Part shown: positions 51,754 through 60,579 of the stretch, piece by piece | Layout of the letters: each line of letters opens with the position of its first letter | Numbering within the stretch: position 1 is the stretch's first letter | From: CAWIVH01 sp963839475 | GTDB taxonomy: Bacteria; Acidobacteriota; UBA6911 | Assembly: GCA_963839475.1 (NCBI GenBank) | Contig: CAWIVH010000001.1 | Location: 1,210,491 to 1,274,490, forward strand | Reading direction: 5' to 3' | Length of the DNA stretch: 64,000 nt | Program-made: the position numbers and the translations under genes | Notes under the pieces: model-generated | What the model saw: only the letters and a program-made list of their open reading frames with translations | The model's database searches: none | What the model was told of the DNA's origin: nothing

Positions 51754-51935
51754 CACATCTGTAAATTCTTGTTTTTCAGGCAAGATTTATTGAATCGTGA
51801 AAACGGTGGTGAAAGCAACAAGTTCGCAGTTCTCAGTATCAGTTCGCAGTTCCTCATGCGACTGCGAACTTATACTGAAAACTGAGAACTCTCAGTCTAA
51901 TTTGGTTGCGGCCAAAGGCTGCGTCACGAGCTTTG
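51754..51935. repeat. Copy A of an element with CAGTT-family palindrome
   Basis: Starts CACATCTGTAAATTCTTG, continues TTTTTCAGG...TTTATTGAATCGTGAAAAC, then holds arms CAGTTCTCAGTATCAGTTCG and GCGAACTTATACTGAAAACT around TCATGCGACT, and ends GGCTGCGTCACGAGCTTTGTG. Copy B is at 58501-58720 and a reversed partial copy at 12922-12978. No gene is encoded; it occupies most of the gap before the PEGA protein gene. Confidence 0.8.
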
Positions 51936-52018
51936 TGTTCGATTTGCCGGGCGGCCTAATCGCTATTTTCGACCTTCCCCGTGTTTTCTACGGGGCGGTG
52001 ATGATATTCTAAATCCCG

Positions 52019-53839
52019 ATGAAAGACTGTCCTAAATGCGGCAATGCCTACCCGGATCCGTTCGAATTCTGCCCCGTGGACGGAAACCAGCTTCCCAGCG
52101 GGGGAGCCGAATCGTTCACGCCTGCCCGGCGGCCGGCGGCCCAGCCCGACGGCCCGGCCACCATTAGCATCCGGGCGCTCATGCTCGGATTCGTGGTCCT
52201 GGTGCTGCTCGGGGCGATTTCGTTCGCCTCATTTTTTCTCTACCAGTACCTGAAGCCTAAATATGGCGGCCTGATCGTCAAAACGACCCCGTCCGGTGCA
52301 AAAGTCATGATCGATGGCCGAGAACGCGGCGTCACGCCTCTCACGGTGGGGGATTTGCGCTCTGGGGGCCATGAGGTACGGGCCCTGAAAGAAGGCTACA
52401 AGGAGTTCATCCAGAAGCTCGAAGTAATGCCCTATGCCACCGAGAGCTTCCACTGGAGCCTGGAACCGCTGGTTCCGCATCTCAGCAACGAGCAGTTGGC
52501 GGAAGTGGAAGCGCTGCGCAAAAAGCTGGACGCGGCGCACAAGGAAAACATCCTGCTGCCTCCGCCGGAAGACTACAACGTCCTGTATTTCGCGAACAAG
52601 ATCCTCGAGATCGACCCGGCCAACAGTTATGCGCTGGAAGTGAAGGCGAAATTGACCGACAACCTGCGGCAGCAGGCGGATCTTGCGTACGCGCGGGAAG
52701 ACCTCCTGGAAGCGGAGAAACAATATAAAAACCTCCTCCTGCTTTTTCCCGACGATATCTCCATCAACGAGCGTCTGACCGACATCGCCGCCAAGATCGA
52801 CGCGAGCGTGAAGGACCGCGAACAGCAGATCGCCGACTGGAGAGCCAAAGCCGAAGCGGCTCTGGGATCCGGGAACCTCCTCCCTCCCGCCAAGGATAAC
52901 GCGCTGGAAGCGATCCGCAACGTCCAGCGCCTCGACCGCAAAAACGACTATGGGCGGAAGGCGCTGCTTCAGCTGAAAGACGCCCTGCAGAATCGCGGAG
53001 ACGTGAAATTCACGGCGGGCGACTGGCAGGGGGCGGGGAATGAATTCAAACAGCTGCTCCTCTATTTTCCGGATGACCCCTACAGCAAATCGCGGATCAG
53101 CGTGATCGAGGCGAAGCTGGCCGAGCAGGCGGTGGCGGAGCAGCAGCGGCTGCAACGCCTGCAGGAGGAGCAGCAGTCCAGGCAGAAGATCGCGAACCTG
53201 CGCCAGACGGCCCTGGCTTCATTCCGCGCGGGGGCTTTCCCGAAGGCACTCACGGAATGGCAGGACTATCTCAAAATGGAGCCATCCAGCGACGAGGCGT
53301 ATTTTTACATCGGATCGATCAGAATGGAGCAGAAACAGCTCGACACTGCCATCCTGAGTTTCGAAAAGAGCGTTTCTCTCAACCCCTCCAACGCGGCAGC
53401 TCATCTGAACCTGGGGATTCTCTACGACCGCCACCGGAACGATATCCCGCGCGCCCTGGAACATCTCAAGAAGGTCAAGGATCTCGGCGGGGTCGAAAAG
53501 TACACCCCAGACCGCCTCCAGGCTCTCATCCAGGAACTGCAGGAGCGCAGCCAGCTCGAAGCGCTCCACAAAGTTGCGTTTCCGGCGGAACACCGGCACG
53601 CATTTTCCGGCTGCCGCGGGACCCTGCGGATTACCGACGAGGGGGTGGAATACAAGACCGCCGAGACGGACCACAGTTTTTACGAACCCTTCACCGGCCT
53701 GAGGGCGTTTACCTTTAAAGGGGACGAGATTTCCATCCGGACACAGAGCAACAAGAAATACAATTTCCGGATGATCAATCCTGAAGACAGCGCGCGCATC
53801 CGCAAGCTTGCAGCCCGCCACACGCCGATCACGGAATAA
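52019..53839 (+). CDS. Zinc-ribbon, PEGA and TPR domain membrane-anchored protein
   Basis: A 606-residue protein. Residues 1-22 form a zinc-ribbon-like knot (CPKCGNAYPDPFEFCPVDG). One membrane helix spans about 57-78 (LMLGFVVLVLLGAISFASFF). A PEGA domain follows (GLIVKTTPSGAKVMIDGRER, then GVTPLTVGDL). Residues 160-500 are tetratricopeptide-like helices (AREDLLEAEKQYKNLLLLFP, DTAILSFEKSVSLNPSNAAA). The last 80 residues form a compact beta domain (GCRGTLRITDEGVEYKTAE, LRAFTFKGDEISI) like a PH or GRAM fold. PEGA and TPR domains bind surface polymers or proteins, so a scaffold role is likely. It has no operon partner. Confidence 0.75.
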   Translation: MKDCPKCGNAYPDPFEFCPVDGNQLPSGGAESFTPARRPAAQPDGPATISIRALMLGFVVLVLLGAISFASFFLYQYLKPKYGGLIVKTTPSGAKVMIDGRERGVTPLTVGDLRSGGHEVRALKEGYKEFIQKLEVMPYATESFHWSLEPLVPHLSNEQLAEVEALRKKLDAAHKENILLPPPEDYNVLYFANKILEIDPANSYALEVKAKLTDNLRQQADLAYAREDLLEAEKQYKNLLLLFPDDISINERLTDIAAKIDASVKDREQQIADWRAKAEAALGSGNLLPPAKDNALEAIRNVQRLDRKNDYGRKALLQLKDALQNRGDVKFTAGDWQGAGNEFKQLLLYFPDDPYSKSRISVIEAKLAEQAVAEQQRLQRLQEEQQSRQKIANLRQTALASFRAGAFPKALTEWQDYLKMEPSSDEAYFYIGSIRMEQKQLDTAILSFEKSVSLNPSNAAAHLNLGILYDRHRNDIPRALEHLKKVKDLGGVEKYTPDRLQALIQELQERSQLEALHKVAFPAEHRHAFSGCRGTLRITDEGVEYKTAETDHSFYEPFTGLRAFTFKGDEISIRTQSNKKYNFRMINPEDSARIRKLAARHTPITE

Positions 53840-53959
53840 CCTGCGCATAACAGTTGGACATCATGGGGGTCCGGCTTCATCCCAGGCGCTGGAGTTTAAA
53901 CATTTTCGAGAAGTCAGCGTTGATATGTTCCGGGTGAGGCTAATAGAAGAAACCAATAT

Positions 53960-54232
53960 GGGGCGGGCTTTCAGCCCTTATTTTCTTTACTGGCATATCC
54001 TGGGCCTTCGGCCTCCCGCGTCGCGGGATCTGCGACGAGGCTGGTATGTGATCGCGCTTTCAGCGCTCACAAATGAACTAATGGTTGCTGTTACTAATGA
54101 GTTCACTGGTATATAGACATTCACTTGCGGCAGAAAGGCTCAAAATCGGGCGATTGCGTATGCCGATGTCCACTATCCAGTGAACTGATTAGTATGTACC
54201 ATGGGAGGGCCGAAGGCCCGGCGTCATACCAG
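53960..54232. repeat. Left half of a mirrored hairpin element, interrupted by a group II intron
   Basis: Successive hairpins with a TTC loop: GGGCT-ttc-AGCCC (53965-53977), GGCC-ttc-GGCC (54003-54013), CCCGCG/CGCGGG (54015-54027), GCGCT-ttc-AGCGC (54054-54066). Further on, CTAATGAGTTCACTGG (about 54096) and CCAGTGAACTGATTAG (about 54177) are inverted with one mismatch. GGGCC-gaa-GGCCC (54207-54219) has the reverse loop GAA. The right half resumes after the intron with CCTAGGGC-gaa-GCCCTAGG (56199-56217). The unit looks like a non-autonomous palindromic element. Confidence 0.65.
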
Positions 54233-56198
54233 GTGTGCCGAGCATTGTACGACAGCTTGGAAGTGAAAGTCTTCCCCCAACCCGATGGAGGTGAAGGGTA
54301 GCGGAGTGCAAGGGCGCCCGTCGCGAGGCGGGGTCTGAAGGAAGCGCCGAGCAAAAGCGCGAGTCGATGAACAAAAACCGGATAAGAGGCATGAGCGTTG
54401 GACGAGCGGACCTGTGATCGCAAAGTCCATATCCATCAAGGGCGCAAAGTGTAGATCCGGCGATTGTGCGTGGAAGGCAGTCGTACTTACCTCGGGAGGT
54501 CTGCATCGTGTCCCGGCGACGGGACTGAGGGGATCGAGAGAAACCCTGACCGCGATGCAGGAGTCAGCAGAGGGCATAGTAGTCGGGAGCAGTCGGTCCA
54601 CTCGACCGGGACACTCGCCTGAAAGGGGAGAAACGGCCTGGGGTCGCCGGACCGGGAACGAACTGGCGAAGGCCTGAACGGTGCCCCACCAGAAGGATGG
54701 GGTAGATGGTGACGCGAATAGGGAACAGGGACTCATGAGCAGAAAGCGGCAGAAGAACCAGTACGAACTGGCCTTCATGGCGGAGACGGGGAGTGAAGCT
54801 CCGACGAACGACAGGAGGGACGAACTGCTTATGGCGAAACGAGAGCCCGAAAGCGAAGCAGCGACAGAGCGGCTGATGGAGGAGATATGTGAGCCGGAGA
54901 ATATGAGGAAGGCGTTAAAGCGAGTACAGGCCAACAAAGGGGCACCGGGTATCGACAGGATGACGGTTGATGAATTGCCCGGATACCTGAGGAGGAACTG
55001 GCCGAGACATCGGGAAGAACTGCTTGGAGGGACCTACAAGCCGAAGCCGGCGAAGCGGAAAGAGACACCGAAGCCGGGAGGAGGGGTGAGGAATTTATCT
55101 ATCCCCTGCGTGCTGGACCGATTGATTCAGCAGGCGGTGATGCAGGTGCTGCAAGGGCGGTGGGACCCGACATTCTCCGGGCACAGCTACGGATTTCGAC
55201 CGGGACGATCGCAGCATCAAGCGGTGGCGCGAGCGCAAGAATACATTGCGGAAGGCAACCGGATTGTCGTGGATATTGACCTGGAGAAATTTTTCGATCG
55301 GGTTAATCACGATATTTTGATGGGGCGGATAGCGAAGCGGGAGAAAGACAAGCGGGTGCTGAAGCTGATCCGGGCGTATTTGAACGCCGGGGTGGTGATG
55401 GAGGACGGCGTAGTGATACCGACGGAAGAAGGGACCCCACAAGGGGGCCCACTTTCGCCCCTGTTATCGAATCTGATGCTGGACGACCTGGACCGGGAGC
55501 TGGAGCGACGCGGCCACCGATTTGTGAGGTATGCGGACGACTGTAACATATACGTCCGGACGGAACGGGCGGGGCAGCGGGTGATGGATGGCATTAGCGG
55601 ATTCATCACGAAGAAGCTGAAGCTGAGGGTGAACAGGGAGAAAAGCGCAGTGGCGGTACCGTGGAAGCGGAAGTTTCTGGGATTCAGCTTTACGAGCGAG
55701 AAGGCGCCTCGGCGGCGAATTGCGCCAAAGGCGCAAGAACGGTTTAAAGCGCGGATACGGGAACTGACGCAGCGGAATCGGGGGATCAGCATGTCGAAGC
55801 GCATAACCGAGCTGGCGGAGTATTTGCGTGGCTGGGCTGGGTACTTCGGCTATTGCCAGACACCCTCGGTATTGAAGGAACTGGACTCGTGGATACGACG
55901 GCGACTGCGCTGCGCGCAGTGGAAACAGTGGCGGACCTGCAAGGCTCGTTTCAAGGCGCTGAGGAGGCGGGGCCTGAAAGGTCCCGAGCTTCATCTGCTT
56001 GCCTGCTGCAGTCATGGGCCTTGGAAGGTCAGCAACTTATCGCTGCTGCAGCGGGTGTTGCCGAACGCTCACTTTGAATCTCTGGGGCTTCCGAGCTTGG
56101 CGGCGCTGCATCGGGCTTAACCAGCCGAATCGCCGTGTACGGACCCGTACGCACGGTGGTGTGACAGGGACAGCGGGCGACCGCCTACCTATGTCGAT
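54233..56198 (+). mobile_element. Group II intron (complete, with maturase gene)
   Basis: The 5' end GTGTGCCGAGC at 54233 matches the bacterial group II intron GUGYG consensus, followed by a structured 500-base domain I region. The maturase gene lies in domain IV. Domain V is at about 56126-56162: CCGTG pairs with CACGG, a two-base bulge follows, then TACG/CGTA closed by a four-base GACC loop, with CGC as the catalytic triad. A domain VI hairpin and an end at ...GTCGAT (56198) complete it. The intron lies inside a mirrored hairpin repeat, not in a gene. Exact ends are inferred from consensus. Confidence 0.85.
54735..56120 (+). CDS. ltrA: Group II intron-encoded reverse transcriptase/maturase
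   Basis: A 461-residue protein from the ATG at 54735 (the frame is open to a GTG at 54681). RT blocks are visible in order: APGIDRMTVDEL (RT0-1), YKPKPAKRKETPKPGGG (RT2), IPCVLDRLIQQAVMQVLQ (RT2a), FSGHSYGFRPGRSQHQAV (RT3), VVDIDLEKFFDRVNHDIL (RT4), TPQGGPLSPLLSNLMLDDLD (RT5) and the catalytic RYADDCNIYV. The X (maturase) domain follows (WAGYFGYCQTPSVLKELDSW, then WIRRRLRCAQWKQW). No HNH endonuclease domain is present, typical of several bacterial intron classes. It splices and reinserts the intron. The frame is intact. Confidence 0.93.
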   Translation: MSRKRQKNQYELAFMAETGSEAPTNDRRDELLMAKREPESEAATERLMEEICEPENMRKALKRVQANKGAPGIDRMTVDELPGYLRRNWPRHREELLGGTYKPKPAKRKETPKPGGGVRNLSIPCVLDRLIQQAVMQVLQGRWDPTFSGHSYGFRPGRSQHQAVARAQEYIAEGNRIVVDIDLEKFFDRVNHDILMGRIAKREKDKRVLKLIRAYLNAGVVMEDGVVIPTEEGTPQGGPLSPLLSNLMLDDLDRELERRGHRFVRYADDCNIYVRTERAGQRVMDGISGFITKKLKLRVNREKSAVAVPWKRKFLGFSFTSEKAPRRRIAPKAQERFKARIRELTQRNRGISMSKRITELAEYLRGWAGYFGYCQTPSVLKELDSWIRRRLRCAQWKQWRTCKARFKALRRRGLKGPELHLLACCSHGPWKVSNLSLLQRVLPNAHFESLGLPSLAALHRA

Positions 56199-56300
56199 CC
56201 TAGGGCGAAGCCCTAGGTTTCAATCAGATATGAGAGAAAGGGCTGAAGGCCCGCTCCAAAACGGGTTTTTGAGACAGCTTGTGAAGCCCGGACCCACATG
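56199..56300. repeat. Right half of the mirrored hairpin element
   Basis: CCTAGGGC-gaa-GCCCTAGG (56199-56217) starts immediately at the intron 3' end, then GGGC-tgaag-GCCC near 56237. Loop sequence GAA is the reverse complement of the TTC loops on the left side of the intron, so the intact element before intron entry was an inverted array of about 370 bases. The group II intron splits it. Confidence 0.6.
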
Positions 56301-56334
56301 ATTTAGAGCCGGGAGGCATGGCGGAAGCGACCTA

Positions 56335-58116
56335 TCAAAGCTTCTTGTGGTCCCTGAAAGGAGGCGGCGCCTGTTCCGGGAGGACAGCTCGCTTGGGAAC
56401 GCCATGAGAATGGCGGCTGTGCCGGAAAATGCCCAGGATCCCGAAGACCAGGAATCCGAGGACAGCACCCACGGCCAGGGGGATGGGCTGAAGATAATCC
56501 CGCACCTGGCGCACCACGCTGGATGAGGCCACCGGTTGCTCGCGATGCAAAAGCGGGACTTCGTCGGAATTCCTGGTGATGAACCGCGCCCCCAGAACCA
56601 GCCGGGCGTCCTGCGTGCCATTGTTGGTGATGGTCCAGCGCCACGAGGCACTGTCACGTTCGCCGATTTCCTGGGTGGCTCCTTCCTTGTCGGACTTCAC
56701 ATCAAACGAGGGGGCTGTGGTTTGCAGTTTGACCTGCATTTTCAGCCGATCACCCAACGATCGCAGGATCACCCTCTCGTCAGCCGACACCTTTACGTAA
56801 TCGATCGACTCGGCGGAAAAAGTCGCTTCGCCGGCCTGTTTTTCCCCGCTGCTGAGGCGGGAAGGCAGACGCCACTCGAAAACCCCGATGGGCAGTTCCT
56901 TCAGGAAAACCCTCGCCTTGCCAAAGCTCCATCCGCCCTCCACCTTTTCCTCGAGAACCCTGGTGTGGAGGTTTTCAATGGACTGGAGCACCGTGTCGAG
57001 GATTTCCTTCTTTTTCTTCAGGTCGAGATACTGGCGCGCGAGCGAGTCTTCCTTGGAAGTCAGGATTTCGATGGTTTCGCGCAGTTTCCGATTCGTGTTC
57101 TTCGAGTCTTCCAGTTCGCCTGAGAGCCTTGCTTTTTCGCTTTGAATTCTTTCGAGGGTGGCGCGCAGCGTGTTGCCCTGCGTTTCGAGGGTTTCATTTT
57201 CCTTCTGAACACGCTTCATGGCCAGCGCGAGATCGCTGATCTGGGCCCCCAGATCGCGGTTGGCGTCGACTTTGATATTGAGCGAACGCTGGAGATTGGC
57301 CAATTCCTTCTGGTAGCCCTGATTGGCTCCCCTGGCATTGCGCAGGTCGTCACCCAGGCGCGACAGCTGGCTTGTCGAGTTGTCTATTTTGTCCTGCAAC
57401 GCCTGGTTGGCGGCACGAAGGCGCGTCACCTCGGTCGTCTGGCTTTTAAGTTCTCCGTCCAGCTTGCGGTTTTCTCCTTGTTGTTGAGCGATCTGGGCGG
57501 TCAATTCCTGGTTGCGGCCCTTGAGGTTGTCGATGTCGCGCATGGCATCCTGATACGCGGGGAGGCGCGGCGCCAGGCTTTTGAGGACCGTTTCGCGACT
57601 GGAGCCTGAAGTCGTCGCCATCTCGCGCACCGTGCGCTCGAACTGGTCTTCGACATAGCCCTTCTTCGCCTCCTCCAGGTCGGCATACTTCAGTCCTTCG
57701 GTGAAGGTCATCTGGAGGGCGTTGTCGAAAACGTCGCTGTTGGGAAAATTCTCCTGCAGGTTGGCGTCGAATTTGAACACGATTTCTGAGATGCCGCCGC
57801 CGGATATCGCCGCCAGCTTGAAGCGGATCTCGTCGCCGCCGAATTCGAGGGCGGTGATGCGCACCTGGTCACCGACCTTGAAGCGGGGAGCGCCGGAATC
57901 GGGCCCGCGATCGGAACTCACGGCCCGGCCCCTGATCTGGATGATGTGCTTTTCGGAGAAAATCGGCACCTTCAGGAACAGCGCCTTGTTCTCGAATTGA
58001 CGCCGGTATTTGTCCTGAATGACGCGGGAGACCCCCGCAAAGCCGTAATGCGCGACCAGGACCGCCAGCAGCAGAAAAGCGGGCCTCATCTTTGTCAGGG
58101 AACGGGCGGAACCCAT
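56335..58116 (-). CDS. Coiled-coil membrane protein of unknown function
   Basis: A 593-residue protein. A helix near residues 10-28 (RPAFLLLAVLVAHYGFAG) and one near 545-570 (YLQPIPLAVGAVLGFLVFGI) anchor both ends in the membrane. Residues about 170-400 form a long coiled coil (IDNLKGRNQELTAQIAQQQ, EILTSKEDSLARQYLDLKKK). A beta-rich domain follows (GVFEWRLPSRLSSGEKQAG and the Ig-like SWRWTITNNGTQDARLVLGA). This arrangement suggests a periplasmic spacer protein. ATG at 58116 has GAGG eight bases upstream; the frame extends upstream. Family not recognised, and no operon partner is seen. Confidence 0.6.
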   Translation of the reverse strand: MGSARSLTKMRPAFLLLAVLVAHYGFAGVSRVIQDKYRRQFENKALFLKVPIFSEKHIIQIRGRAVSSDRGPDSGAPRFKVGDQVRITALEFGGDEIRFKLAAISGGGISEIVFKFDANLQENFPNSDVFDNALQMTFTEGLKYADLEEAKKGYVEDQFERTVREMATTSGSSRETVLKSLAPRLPAYQDAMRDIDNLKGRNQELTAQIAQQQGENRKLDGELKSQTTEVTRLRAANQALQDKIDNSTSQLSRLGDDLRNARGANQGYQKELANLQRSLNIKVDANRDLGAQISDLALAMKRVQKENETLETQGNTLRATLERIQSEKARLSGELEDSKNTNRKLRETIEILTSKEDSLARQYLDLKKKKEILDTVLQSIENLHTRVLEEKVEGGWSFGKARVFLKELPIGVFEWRLPSRLSSGEKQAGEATFSAESIDYVKVSADERVILRSLGDRLKMQVKLQTTAPSFDVKSDKEGATQEIGERDSASWRWTITNNGTQDARLVLGARFITRNSDEVPLLHREQPVASSSVVRQVRDYLQPIPLAVGAVLGFLVFGILGIFRHSRHSHGVPKRAVLPEQAPPPFRDHKKL

Positions 58117-58244
58117 GGATGTATCCTCTGAAAAAATCAAAAGCCTTTTCGGGAATCGACCCGAAAAAGCTGAATGATAACACAACTGATATAGCTGCAA
58201 TCGCACTCCAACCGCCAAGCCCCTACCACGTCTTGTGGTTCATG

Positions 58245-58420
58245 GAATGCAGAAACTTGTTTTTTCGGAGTGAGCAGTGGAATCGGTATCGCAATCGGGG
58301 TCAGTATCGCTGTCGATGGGAATCTAGCAATCGATTGCGACGGCGACCCCGATACCGACCCCGAACGGCCATTATAGGCCGACAATTCTGAACCATCGCT
58401 GCGAAGTTTCCAGAGAGTAT
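58245..58420. repeat. Second copy of the GATACC/GATTCC palindromic composite
   Basis: GGAATCGGTATCGCAATCGG (58273-58292) and its partner GACCCCGATACCGACCCCGA (58348-58367) surround ATCTAGCAATCGATTGCG. The left flank GAAACTTGTTTTTTCGG and right flank CATCGCTGCGAAGTTTCC match those of the copy at 4670-4830. No gene is present. Confidence 0.75.
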
Positions 58421-58436
58421 AGCTGCATCGTTTTGT

Positions 58437-58500
58437 TTAACCACGAAGAACACGAAAACCACAAATATTTTTAAATAAAGTATTTGTGGTTTTCGTGCAT
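58437..58500. repeat. 16-base perfect hairpin, ACCACGAAGAACACG-type repeat
   Basis: ACGAAAACCACAAATA (58452-58467) and TATTTGTGGTTTTCGT (58481-58496) are perfect inverted arms around a 13-base AT-rich loop. It belongs to the same broad class of dispersed hairpins as the ACCGCAAAG elements and directly abuts the next repeat. Confidence 0.75.
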
Positions 58501-58720
58501 CACATCTGTAAATTCTTGTTTTTCAGGCAATATTTATTGAATCGTGAAAACGGTGGTGAAAGCAACAAGTTCTCAGTTATCAGTTATCAGTATCAGTTCG
58601 GAGTCGCATGAGGAACTGCGAACTGATACTGATAACTGATAACTGAAAACTGAGAACTGCGAACTCTCAGTCTAGTTCGGTTGCGGCCGCAGGCTGCGTC
58701 ACGATCTTTGTGGTTATTGA
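58501..58720. repeat. Copy B of the CAGTT-palindrome element
   Basis: Starts CACATCTGTAAATTCTTG as copy A at 51754 and keeps its order: TTTTTCAGG, TTTATTGAATCGTGAAAAC, then arms of AGTTATCAGTTATCAGT and ACTGATAACTGATAACTG, and ends GGCTGCGTCACGATCTTTGTGG. The stem units here have more copies than in copy A, showing unit-number variation. From 58721 to the phosphatase start at 59023 nothing else is recognised. Confidence 0.8.
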
Positions 58721-59022
58721 AATGCGGTTCAGGGAAAAAAAATGCCTTGAGCTATGCATAAACTCGGAGAATGAATCTGTCGCAACTCAGATTGAAACGT
58801 TCGGAATATGACGGATGGAATCCGGCGGTTGACACTGACCCACGATTAAACCACGAAGCCTCTGCGATGGAAGTTTCCAATGAGTCCGCAAAGACCACGA
58901 AGGTTAGCGTCCTTGATGCCTGGGGGTAACCGTGTTATAAAAACTCCTTTAAACGATGCTTTTGTTCGCTGCAACAAGCGCGGCGGGATTTCGCCCGCGG
59001 AACCAGTGAATCAGGGTGACAC

Positions 59023-59793
59023 TTGCATATCCGATTCGGCAGCCAGTCCGATCAGGGAAAGGTGAGATCCTCCAACGAGGATTCCTACGCCGCCAATCTC
59101 AAAAACAAACTGTTCCTGGTCGCCGACGGCATGGGTGGCCACGCTGCCGGCGAAATCGCCAGCCAGATCGCAGCGGCTACGGTTGAAGAAATGGTTGCGA
59201 CCGGGATCCGTTCGTCCGCCCCGCCGGATGAAATCCTGCTCCACGCCGCTGAAGAGGCGAATGCACGCATCTATCAGACCCAGCGCATGAAGATGGAATA
59301 CTCCGGGATGGGAAGCACGCTTACGACCCTGTCGTTCAGCGGAAACCATTTCTACCTTGCACATGTGGGCGATTCCCGTTCTTACCTTTTGCGCAACAAC
59401 AACCTCTCGCAGTTGACTCAGGATCATTCGTTGGTATGGCATCTCTATGAAAGCGGGATGCTGCGCAAGGAAGAGCTCTCCAGCCATCCGCAGAAAAACC
59501 TGATTACCCGGTCGATAGGCCCCCACCCCCAGGTTGAGATCGACATTAAAAAGGGGGAGGCGTTCGAAGAGGATACCTACCTGCTCTGCTCGGATGGGCT
59601 CACCGACGTCGTCACCGATGAAATCATCAGGGAGATCCTGTCCAACAGGAACCTGAGCCCCCAGGCTCAAAGCGAGGCCCTGGTGAAAGCAGCGAATGAC
59701 CGCGGCGGGCCGGATAATATCACCGTGGTCATTGTGCGGCTGGAGCCCGGAAACGCCGAAGAAGAGGACACCGGCAAGCTGCGGATGCGATGA
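59023..59793 (+). CDS. PP2C-family serine/threonine protein phosphatase
   Basis: A 256-residue PP2C phosphatase. All main motifs are present: SNEDSY (metal Asp and Glu), LVADGMGGHAAGE, GMGSTLTTL, LAHVGDSRSYLLR, QLTQDHSLV, YLLCSDGLTDVV and GGPDNITVVIVR. It dephosphorylates serine and threonine in proteins with two metal ions, normally reversing Hanks-type kinases. No kinase gene is adjacent. TTG at 59023 is the likely start, following AGGG six bases earlier. It is followed on the same strand by queE after 66 bases, and by a radical SAM gene, possibly co-transcribed. Confidence 0.93.
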   Translation: MHIRFGSQSDQGKVRSSNEDSYAANLKNKLFLVADGMGGHAAGEIASQIAAATVEEMVATGIRSSAPPDEILLHAAEEANARIYQTQRMKMEYSGMGSTLTTLSFSGNHFYLAHVGDSRSYLLRNNNLSQLTQDHSLVWHLYESGMLRKEELSSHPQKNLITRSIGPHPQVEIDIKKGEAFEEDTYLLCSDGLTDVVTDEIIREILSNRNLSPQAQSEALVKAANDRGGPDNITVVIVRLEPGNAEEEDTGKLRMR

Positions 59794-59859
59794 ATCGTCC
59801 GCGTCGGGATTCAGCCAGGACCGCCGATTTATCCTCCATTCCTCCGACCGGGTGCGGAG

Positions 59860-60498
59860 ATGAAAATAAACGAGATATTCTATAGCCTCCAGGGAGAGTC
59901 GAGCCATGCCGGCAGGCCTTGCGCCTTCATCCGGCTTGCGGCCTGCGACCTTCGCTGCGTTTATTGCGACACGGAATACGCTTTTTACGAGGGACGCGAA
60001 ATGTCGGTCGAGGAGATTATGGCCGCGATCCGCGAATACCCGACAAAGCTGGCCCTCGTCACGGGCGGGGAGCCCCTGCTGCAGCGGCAGGTTCACGATT
60101 TGTTCCGCGCTCTGTTCGACCGGGAATACACGGTGTGTCTCGAGACCGGAGGGCATTTGCCGGTGCAGGACGTCGATCCCCGAGTTCATAAAATCATGGA
60201 TCTGAAATGCCCGTCGAGCGGAATGATGAGCCGCAACCACTACGCCAACATCGGTCATCTCACATCCACCGATGAAGTCAAATTCGTGATCGCCGATCGG
60301 GCAGATTTCGACTGGGCCTGCGCGCAGACCCGTCAGCATGGGCTGGTAGAAAGGGTGGGCTGCGTGCTTTTTTCTCCCGTCTTTAAAGCCCTTCCTTACG
60401 AAACCCTGGCGCGCTGGATTCTCGAGAGTGGGCTGGCGGTGCGGATGCAGATTCAGATGCACAAGATCATCTGGCCGGAAGCGATTCGCGGTGTTTAA
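59860..60498 (+). CDS. queE: 7-carboxy-7-deazaguanine synthase (QueE)
   Basis: A 212-residue radical SAM enzyme. EIFYSLQGESSHAGRPCAFI is the QueE start, the cluster-binding cysteines are in CDLRCVYC, and LVTGGEPLLQ binds SAM. It converts 6-carboxy-tetrahydropterin to 7-carboxy-7-deazaguanine in the queuosine pathway. No queC, queD or queF is in the window. It begins with the ATG at 59860 and its stop is followed at once by a GGGGACGC inverted repeat, then a second radical SAM gene. Confidence 0.94.
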   Translation: MKINEIFYSLQGESSHAGRPCAFIRLAACDLRCVYCDTEYAFYEGREMSVEEIMAAIREYPTKLALVTGGEPLLQRQVHDLFRALFDREYTVCLETGGHLPVQDVDPRVHKIMDLKCPSSGMMSRNHYANIGHLTSTDEVKFVIADRADFDWACAQTRQHGLVERVGCVLFSPVFKALPYETLARWILESGLAVRMQIQMHKIIWPEAIRGV

Positions 60499-60503
60499 TA
60501 AAT

Positions 60504-60577
60504 TGGGGACGCGACCCATTTTCTCGCTTATAAGACGGAACTAAATGGGCTGCGTCCCCAATTTGTGCGTCCCCAAT
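60504..60577. repeat. GGGGACGC inverted repeat between queE and the next gene
   Basis: TTGGGGACGCGACCCATTTT (60504-60523) and AAATGGGCTGCGTCCCCAAT (60542-60561) pair with few mismatches; a further GTGCGTCCCCAATTTA follows at 60565-60580. The repeat reaches to within a few bases of the next start codon, so it forms that gene's ribosome-binding region. The core matches the 50933 repeat. Confidence 0.8.
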
Positions 60578-60579
60578 TT

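Noticed and set aside
51754..58720. Repeated units taken as a possible CRISPR array
   Set aside because: The units are palindromic stems without regularly spaced unique spacers, and no cas gene is present.
59011..60519. Minus-strand open frame of 502 codons
   Set aside because: It is antisense to the PP2C phosphatase and queE, both with complete motifs.
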